From Acidobacteriota bacterium (GTDB lineage: Bacteria; Acidobacteriota; Terriglobia; Terriglobales; Acidobacteriaceae), in contig JAJZAL010000169.1 of assembly GCA_021799405.1 (NCBI GenBank), positions 1 to 11,515 of the forward strand: a stretch of DNA of 11,515 bases, written 5' to 3'. The notes under the pieces were generated by a model that did no database searches, was not told the DNA's origin, and worked only from the letters and a program-made list of their open reading frames with translations. Positions 7,132 to 11,515 of the stretch are shown piece by piece. The position numbers were made by a program, and so were the translations under genes. Position 1 is the first letter of the stretch; the number at the start of each line of letters is the position of its first letter.

Positions 7132-7139
7132 CCTTCTCC
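7132..7139 (-). promoter_or_regulatory. Ribosome binding site that fixes the mannonate dehydratase start
   Basis: The minus strand reads GGAGAAGG, three bases (AAA) before ATG 7128. This double purine-rich Shine-Dalgarno element supports the short 374-residue form over the 448-residue open frame starting at 7350. Confidence 0.75.
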
Positions 7140-7351
7140 ATCTCCGCGCGCAGCGGAAAGGATCATTGTAATCAGCGGAAGGTGTGGCGGGCTTCCGGCA
7201 GAGATGTCGAGGTTTTGCCAGCTGTCGGCCCTGAGCGCCGGGATGGCGCTCGCGGCTTCCCGGCCTTGAGCCGCGAAGGACAGGACGCGGCGCAGAGGTG
7301 AATCCCAACCCCAAGCTGTCAAGGCCCGGAGGTTCTGTGATCTGCGTCATA

Positions 7352-7378
7352 TTGGCAGGTACCTAAAAAAGTTACGAT
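7352..7378 (+). promoter_or_regulatory. Candidate promoter for the aldo/keto reductase operon
   Basis: TTGGCA (7352-7357, five of six matches to TTGACA) and TACGAT (7373-7378, four of six to TATAAT) are separated by 15 bases, slightly short of the optimum. Transcription would start near 7385. That leaves a leader of about 30 bases that holds the strong GGAGG (7404-7408) eight bases before ATG 7417. The rest of the 288-base divergent gap back to uxuA shows no gene. Confidence 0.35.
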
Positions 7379-7416
7379 GGTGCAATTCCTGCCTATACAG
7401 CGCGGAGGTATCTTTC

Positions 7417-8589
7417 ATGGCGTCCAAGACATCTCGACGGGAATTTTTGTCGGCTGGATTGATGCTGCCCGTAGTGGGCGCGGGTTCCGGCCTGAATCTC
7501 TTCAAGCCGACGGAGGAAACCGCAGGGAATGCTGCCGGTTCGTCCGTCAAGCTCGACTACAAAACACTGGGCCGCACGGGATTGAAGGTGACCACAGTGG
7601 GCATGGGATGCATGATCACCTCCGACGGCAGTGTGGTGGAGCGCGCCGTTGACTCCGGCATCAACTACTTCGACACCGCGCGCAGCTACCAGCATGGCAA
7701 CAACGAGCGCATGGTGGGCGCGGCGCTCGGCGCGAAGCGGAAGCAGGTTGTGCTCTCCACAAAGACCGAGGCGCGCGACAAGGAAGGCGCGCTGCGAGAA
7801 CTCGAAACCAGTCTGCGCGAGCTGAACACGGATTATGTAGACATCTGGTATCTGCACGGCAAAGGCAGTCCGGAGCAGGTTCTCGACGGGCTGGTCGAGG
7901 CGCAGCAGATCGCCAAGCAACAGGGTAAGACGCGCTTTATCGGCATCAGCACGCACAGTGGGCAGCAGCAGTTGCTGCCGTGGATGGCGCAGAAGGGCGT
8001 CTTTGATGTGGTGCTCGCCGCCTACAACTTCTCCATGGACGCAAGCATGGACGCAGCGATCGAGACGGCGGCGAAGGCCGGGATGGGCGTGGTGGCCATG
8101 AAGGTGATGGCAGGGGGGTTCCGGCGGGTACGGCCGGGCGATCCGATGGGGCAGAAGCTCTCGCAGCCCGGCGCGATGCTGGCGGCTCTGAAGTGGGTGG
8201 TGAACAAGCCCAGCGTCGCGACGACCATTCCCAGCATGACGGACAATGATCAGCTTGAAGAGAACCTGAAGGCGATGGGGCAGCCGCTCACAGCCACCGA
8301 CAAGAAGCTGCTGACGGCGCATCTGGAGACGATCCAGCCGCTTTACTGCCGCATGTGTGGCAAGTGCGATGGCACCTGCCAGCAGGGCCTTCCGGTGTCC
8401 GATGTATTGCGCTGTCTGACCTATGCCGACGGCTACGGGCAGTTTGCGCTGGGCCGCGAGCGGTATATGCAACTGGCCTCCGAGCATGTTGCCGCGAGTT
8501 GTGGTGACTGCGACAAATGCACGGTGCAGTGCCCATACGGCGTTCATGTGGCGAGCCGGGTAGCCCGTGCTCAGGAGCTGTTTGCATGA
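7417..8589 (+). CDS. Tat-exported aldo/keto reductase with two C-terminal [4Fe-4S] motifs
   Basis: This 390-residue protein combines three parts. The N-terminus SRREFLSAG (6-14), followed by a hydrophobic stretch, is a twin-arginine (Tat) signal, so the folded protein is probably exported to the periplasm. Residues about 46-300 are an aldo/keto reductase barrel with the full catalytic tetrad: D86 (FDTARSY), Y91, K116 (STKTEAR) and H147 (YLHGKGS). The C-terminus holds two cysteine sets. C311, C314, C317 and C321 follow CxxCxxCxxxC, and C362, C365, C368 and C372-P373 follow CxxCxxCxxxCP, so two [4Fe-4S] clusters are likely. Family members reduce carbonyls with NAD(P)H; the clusters suggest electron transfer to or from a partner. 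GGAGG lies eight bases upstream of ATG 7417. The last codons overlap the start of the DUF6599-like gene (ATGA), so the two are translationally coupled. The substrate is unknown. Export conflicts with free NAD(P)H use, so the cofactor may be tightly bound. Confidence 0.9.
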   Translation: MASKTSRREFLSAGLMLPVVGAGSGLNLFKPTEETAGNAAGSSVKLDYKTLGRTGLKVTTVGMGCMITSDGSVVERAVDSGINYFDTARSYQHGNNERMVGAALGAKRKQVVLSTKTEARDKEGALRELETSLRELNTDYVDIWYLHGKGSPEQVLDGLVEAQQIAKQQGKTRFIGISTHSGQQQLLPWMAQKGVFDVVLAAYNFSMDASMDAAIETAAKAGMGVVAMKVMAGGFRRVRPGDPMGQKLSQPGAMLAALKWVVNKPSVATTIPSMTDNDQLEENLKAMGQPLTATDKKLLTAHLETIQPLYCRMCGKCDGTCQQGLPVSDVLRCLTYADGYGQFALGRERYMQLASEHVAASCGDCDKCTVQCPYGVHVASRVARAQELFA

Positions 8590-9425
8590 AGGCTGGCGGA
8601 CTGTTGGTGACCATCCTGCTGGCTGCGGGAACGGCGGGTGCGCAGGAGTATCTGAGCTGCCAGTTTGCGCCCGGCTGGGTGCAGGCAGGGGCAAAGCGGC
8701 AGTATGGGGCCGATAATCTCTTCGAGTATAAGGACGGCGCCGCTGAAGGCTATCTGAGCTTCGGCTTCGTGCGCATGGTGGGGATCAGCTGCAAGCGCGG
8801 CCGAGACACGCTGGACATCGATGTCTCCGAGATGAAGGATCCGGATGCGGCGTATGGGATGTATGCCGTCAACAGCGATCCCACCGCGCCGGCCGCGAAG
8901 CTCGGTATGGGCGGGCAGGTGCAGTGGCAGAGCGCCAGCTTTGCCAAGGGCGTGTATTACGTGGAAATTGTCGAGACGGCGGCCGACACGGATGCCAATG
9001 ACACCGCGACGATGCAGGCTTTCGCCACCGCGATGGAGAAGCGACTCGATGGCCGCGTGACGCCGCCGGAGGCGCTGGGGTGGTTTCCCAAGGAGGACCT
9101 TGAAACCGTCCGCGTGGTTCCTCAAAGCGTGCTGGGGCTGAGCGAACTCAAGCGCGGTTACGTGGCGAAGTACAAGGCGGGGCAGGCATTCATTGTGCCG
9201 GAGGCCTCGCCGGAGGCCGCCGCGGCGTCTTTGGCGAGCGTGCGCAAGCAGTTTGATGACGCCGCATCTGCGCAGGTGGGCGACGAATCTTTCACGGCCA
9301 AAGTGAAGTATCTGGAGGGAATCTGCTTTTTCCGCAAAGGGCGCTACGTGGGAGGCTACGCGAATATGAGCGATCCTCAGGAAGCGGCGGCGCAGGCGAA
9401 GCAACTGGCCGCAGCCATCCCGTAG
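8586..9425 (+). CDS. Secreted DUF6599-like protein of unknown function
   Basis: This 279-residue protein starts at ATG 8586, inside the stop of the preceding gene, with AGGAG (8573-8577) eight bases upstream; this favours it over the upstream in-frame ATG at 8517. Residues 1-20 form a Sec signal peptide with probable cleavage after AGA (before Q20). There is no lipobox. The mature N-terminal part, with GADNLFEYKDGAAEGYLSFG (41-60) and a DIDVSEMKDPDAAYGMY segment (77-93), resembles the DUF6599 family as I recall it; I could not check this by search. The two halves look related: SASFAKGVYYVEIV (116-129) resembles GICFFRKGRYVGGY (245-258), and each is followed by a helix rich in A and K/R. The mature protein has three cysteines: C25, C69 and C247. 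Tight coupling to the Tat/Fe-S reductase suggests a shared envelope process. The function is not known. Confidence 0.8.
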   Translation: MKAGGLLVTILLAAGTAGAQEYLSCQFAPGWVQAGAKRQYGADNLFEYKDGAAEGYLSFGFVRMVGISCKRGRDTLDIDVSEMKDPDAAYGMYAVNSDPTAPAAKLGMGGQVQWQSASFAKGVYYVEIVETAADTDANDTATMQAFATAMEKRLDGRVTPPEALGWFPKEDLETVRVVPQSVLGLSELKRGYVAKYKAGQAFIVPEASPEAAAASLASVRKQFDDAASAQVGDESFTAKVKYLEGICFFRKGRYVGGYANMSDPQEAAAQAKQLAAAIP

Positions 9426-9453
9426 AAAGCGGCAAGGCGAGCATTGCGCCATG

Positions 9454-9467
9454 CATGCCACGGCATG
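9454..9467. other. Perfect inverted repeat between the DUF6599-like and kinase genes
   Basis: CATGCC (9454-9459) and GGCATG (9462-9467) form a perfect dyad around AC. It lies 29 bases after the DUF6599-like stop and 88 bases before the kinase start. The two-base centre is too short for a hairpin loop without opening the inner pairs, so a protein-binding site is more likely than a terminator. No regulator is known. Confidence 0.25.
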
Positions 9468-9516
9468 AGCGGGGCTCGGCCGATTCCCCGGTCATAGGGT
9501 TCGCGCCGGACGCGGA

Positions 9517-9547
9517 TTGCGGCCGATGCCGCCCGACAAACTACACT
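9517..9547 (+). promoter_or_regulatory. Candidate promoter giving a leaderless kinase mRNA
   Basis: TACACT (9542-9547) fits the TANNNT form of a -10 element and ends seven bases before ATG 9555, so transcription would begin at or next to the start codon. A -35-like TTGCGG lies at 9517-9522 with a long 19-base spacer. There is no Shine-Dalgarno sequence before this ATG, whereas the other three genes of this block have strong ones. Leaderless initiation is the simplest reading, but it is inferred. Confidence 0.35.
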
Positions 9548-9554
9548 GGGCAGT

Positions 9555-10631
9555 ATGCCCCAGAAACCGCGGGAAAACGGTCAGCCAAATCGAGCCCGGG
9601 AACGCGGCCACGCAGTGCATTGGGCCAGCGGAGGATGGGTTATTCCTCTGGCGGCATTGGCGATCTGGCTTCTCCCGGCGTCTTCCGCAGGAAGAGCATC
9701 CATCGTAATTCTGGCAATTCTGTTGGCGCCGTTACCGGCGCTCGTCGCCATGCGCAGGCAGCGGAAGCATCTGCAGGCCTGCGCCGCCCAGGCTGACGAG
9801 GCGGCAGCACAATTAAGACTGCAACTGGATACGGTACGCTACCGCACCGCACGCCTGCGCGAGGAGTTGCAGGCCGCTGACCGGCAGGCGCGGCTGTCGC
9901 ATCAGCTCACTCTCCTGGGGCAGTTCACGGCAGGCTTTATGCACGAGTTCAACAACCCCCTGGCGATTGTTGCGGGGCGCATCGAAGTGTTGCTGGATGA
10001 ACGCAAAGAGGACGCAGCTCTCTGCGAAGACCTGCGCGAGATGCTGAAAGAGACGCGCTACATGGGCAACATCGCAGGCACGCTGTTGCAAGCGCTGCGG
10101 AGGGAGCGGCACGGGGAAACCTTCGAGGCTTCGGAGCCGCGGAAAGCTCTGGAGGAAGCCGCGTCGGCCTTTCGACCGCGCGCCGATGGTCTCGGCGTGA
10201 AGCTGGAGGAAGAATTTGGCGACGCGCCGAAGGTGGATGTGCCCGAGCACGTGGTGGGCGAAGTGGTGCGCGGCCTGCTGAGTAACGCGCTGGAAGCCCT
10301 GAAGGAACGGGAGGGCAGCGTGGTTTGGGCGCGCCTGGAACCGTATCGGACCGCGGGCGCCAAGGTTGTGATCCGGATTGAAGACAACGGTCCCGGAGTT
10401 CCAGAAAGCATCCGTGAACATCTCTTTGAGCCATTTGTCTCACAAAGCGGCGGCCGCGAGCGCCTTGGCCTGGGATTGTTTCTGGCCGCCAGCCTTCTGG
10501 ATATGTACGATGGCCGCATTCGCTACGAGGTACGGAACGGCGGAGGCGCCTGCTTTGTGATCGAGATGCCCGCGGCGCGATTCACGCGCGGCCAGCCTTA
10601 CCACTGGTACGCCGGAGGAGTATCCGAGTGA
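9555..10631 (+). CDS. Membrane sensor histidine kinase, NtrB-like, with almost no sensor domain
   Basis: This 358-residue inner-membrane kinase autophosphorylates on histidine and passes phosphate to the response regulator encoded next. Two transmembrane helices (about 28-42 and 49-66) are joined by only about six residues. They are followed by a charged, coiled-coil-like linker (about 68-118). The H box is FMHEFNNPLAIV with H130 as the phosphorylated residue. The ATPase domain has an N box LLSNALEAL (N244), G1 EDNGPGVP (276-283), F box LFEPF (290-294) and G2 LGLGLFLAASLL (304-315). The HEFNNPL H box is of the NtrB/ZraS-like type that pairs with sigma-54 activators, which matches its neighbour. 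No PAS, HAMP or periplasmic domain is visible, so the signal is probably sensed in the membrane or through a partner protein. The start lacks a ribosome site; a GTG at residue 21 is an alternative but also has none. It overlaps the regulator gene by GTGA. Confidence 0.93.
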   Translation: MPQKPRENGQPNRARERGHAVHWASGGWVIPLAALAIWLLPASSAGRASIVILAILLAPLPALVAMRRQRKHLQACAAQADEAAAQLRLQLDTVRYRTARLREELQAADRQARLSHQLTLLGQFTAGFMHEFNNPLAIVAGRIEVLLDERKEDAALCEDLREMLKETRYMGNIAGTLLQALRRERHGETFEASEPRKALEEAASAFRPRADGLGVKLEEEFGDAPKVDVPEHVVGEVVRGLLSNALEALKEREGSVVWARLEPYRTAGAKVVIRIEDNGPGVPESIREHLFEPFVSQSGGRERLGLGLFLAASLLDMYDGRIRYEVRNGGGACFVIEMPAARFTRGQPYHWYAGGVSE

Positions 10632-11515
10632 ACCGGATTTTTGTGATTGATGATGAGGCCGCGCTGGGCGAGAACATCCAGCGGATGCTGCGTGCATCGG
10701 GCGCGGCTGTTTCTGTTTTTGTGGATCCGGTCAAGGGACTTGCGGAGGCCCTGGCGAGCCCGCCAGAACTGGTGCTGCTGGACGTGCGCATGCCCGGAAT
10801 GTCGGGCGAGGAGGTCTTTGCGCGCCTGCACGAAGCGCACCCGGCGCTTCCCATTGTGTTTCTTACCGCGTTTGGGTCGGTGGAGAGCGCTGTGATCGCC
10901 ATGCGCAATGGGGCCTTCGATTATCTGCAAAAGCCCTTCAAGCGTGAAGACCTTCTGCTGGTGGTGAAACGAGCGCTTTCCGTCTCCTCGCTGGAGCACG
11001 AAGTCGCGCGCTTGAAAGGCCGCCTGGAATCGCTCGGCGAGTCGGAAGCCGCCCAGAGCCGCAGTCCCGCCATGCTGGAGCAGATGGAGAAGTGCCGCCG
11101 AGCTGCGGCGACCGATGCGACGGTGATGATTCTGGGCGAAAGCGGCACGGGTAAGGAGGTCACGGCGCGGGCCATCCACAGTCAGAGCCGGCGCAAGGAC
11201 GGTCCTTTTGTGCCGGTGGAGTGCAGCGCCATGCCGGGCTCGCTGATTGAAAGCGAACTCTTCGGGTATGAGCGCGGGGCCTTCACCGGGGCTGAGCGCA
11301 CCAAGAAGGGATTGATCGAATCGGCCGATGGCGGAACGCTGTTCCTGGATGAGATCGGAGACCTGGGTGTGGAGTTGCAGACGCGCCTTTTCCGCTTTGT
11401 CGAGGAACGCGCCCTGCGGAGGCTCGGTGGGCTCGCGCAGGTGCGCGTGGATTGCCGCATTCTGTGCGCGACCAACCAGGACCTGGAGGCCAAGATCAAG
11501 GCGGGCACGTTCCGC
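10628..11515 (+). CDS. NtrC-type sigma-54-dependent response regulator, C-terminus cut by the window edge
   Basis: It starts at GTG 10628, overlapping the kinase stop, with an excellent GGAGGAG (10614-10620) seven bases upstream. The visible 296 residues contain a receiver domain (about 2-118) with acidic pocket D8/D9, phosphoacceptor D52 (LLDVRMPGMSG), T80 and K102. The sigma-54 activator AAA+ domain follows from about residue 145: Walker A GESGTGKE (170-177), the sigma-54-contacting loop GAFTGA (217-222) and Walker B LFLDEIGD (238-245). The sequence ends at KAGTFR, before the arginine finger and the DNA-binding helix-turn-helix, because of the window edge. When phosphorylated, such proteins form ATPase rings on enhancers and open sigma-54 promoters. 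Overlap with the kinase makes them a cognate pair. The regulon is unknown, and I found no convincing sigma-54 promoter in the window. Confidence 0.96.
   Translation, partial: MNRIFVIDDEAALGENIQRMLRASGAAVSVFVDPVKGLAEALASPPELVLLDVRMPGMSGEEVFARLHEAHPALPIVFLTAFGSVESAVIAMRNGAFDYLQKPFKREDLLLVVKRALSVSSLEHEVARLKGRLESLGESEAAQSRSPAMLEQMEKCRRAAATDATVMILGESGTGKEVTARAIHSQSRRKDGPFVPVECSAMPGSLIESELFGYERGAFTGAERTKKGLIESADGGTLFLDEIGDLGVELQTRLFRFVEERALRRLGGLAQVRVDCRILCATNQDLEAKIKAGTFR

Noticed and set aside
7185..7200. GG-N10-GC sigma-54-like promoter (TGGC with CGGCA) in the uxuA/reductase gap
   Set aside because: The -12 element reads CGGC instead of TTGC and the -24 element lacks the AC after TGGC. It also lies over 200 bases from the reductase start, so chance is likely.
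7317..7322. Perfect TTGACA -35 hexamer on the minus strand upstream of mannonate dehydratase
   Set aside because: No acceptable -10 hexamer lies 15-18 bases downstream (ACCTCT and TCACCT are the best), so a promoter cannot be claimed.
7129..7350. N-terminal extension of mannonate dehydratase from ATG 7350
   Set aside because: The added 74 residues are Arg/Pro-rich and unlike the family, and a strong Shine-Dalgarno sequence sits directly before ATG 7128.
7372..7399. Promoter TTACGA, 16 bases, TATACA before the aldo/keto reductase
   Set aside because: Transcription would start near 7406, inside the GGAGG ribosome site at 7404-7408, and would remove part of it. The pair at 7352-7378 fits better.
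7393..8694. Open frame of 433 codons on the minus strand opposite the aldo/keto reductase
   Set aside because: It is a shadow of the plus-strand gene, whose catalytic tetrad and cluster motifs are unambiguous; no recognisable motif appears in the antisense product.

Overview
The window is GC-rich, densely packed bacterial chromosome with eight complete protein genes, a galactokinase gene cut by the left edge and a response-regulator gene cut by the right edge. I see no tRNA, rRNA, CRISPR array, transposase or phage gene. The gene mix suggests a heterotrophic soil-type Gram-negative bacterium, most likely an Acidobacteriota (Terriglobia-like). The reasons are a Tat-exported iron-sulphur aldo/keto reductase coupled to a DUF6599-like secreted protein, an NtrC-type two-component pair, a sugar-acid dehydratase, and a short AGC-anchored heptamer repeat between genes. 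This assignment is inference from gene style, not from a marker gene.

Layout from left to right: galactokinase (minus, C-terminus missing) lies behind a possible LacI-family operator. A group II PLP-dependent amino-acid decarboxylase (minus) follows. It diverges from a small cold-shock protein gene (plus) that has a long structured leader. The cold-shock gene converges on a TspO/MBR membrane protein (minus) across one shared hairpin terminator. TspO diverges from threonyl-tRNA synthetase (plus), which carries an unusual insertion of about 28 residues in its TGS domain. Threonyl-tRNA synthetase converges on mannonate dehydratase (minus) across a gene-free stretch rich in hairpins. Mannonate dehydratase diverges from a plus-strand block running to the right edge: the Tat/Fe-S aldo/keto reductase and the DUF6599-like secreted protein overlap by ATGA, then a short-loop sensor kinase and an NtrC-type sigma-54 activator overlap by GTGA.

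How the parts may work together: galactokinase and mannonate dehydratase are sugar and sugar-acid catabolic enzymes, while threonyl-tRNA synthetase and the cold-shock protein are housekeeping. The most interesting stretch is 7352-11515. Its first two genes look like a translationally coupled cell-envelope redox module: a folded Fe-S enzyme exported by Tat, and a Sec-exported partner with an apparent internal duplication. The kinase/regulator pair behind it has almost no extracytoplasmic sensor region and may start from a leaderless transcript. Whether the two-component pair controls the redox module cannot be decided from this window.
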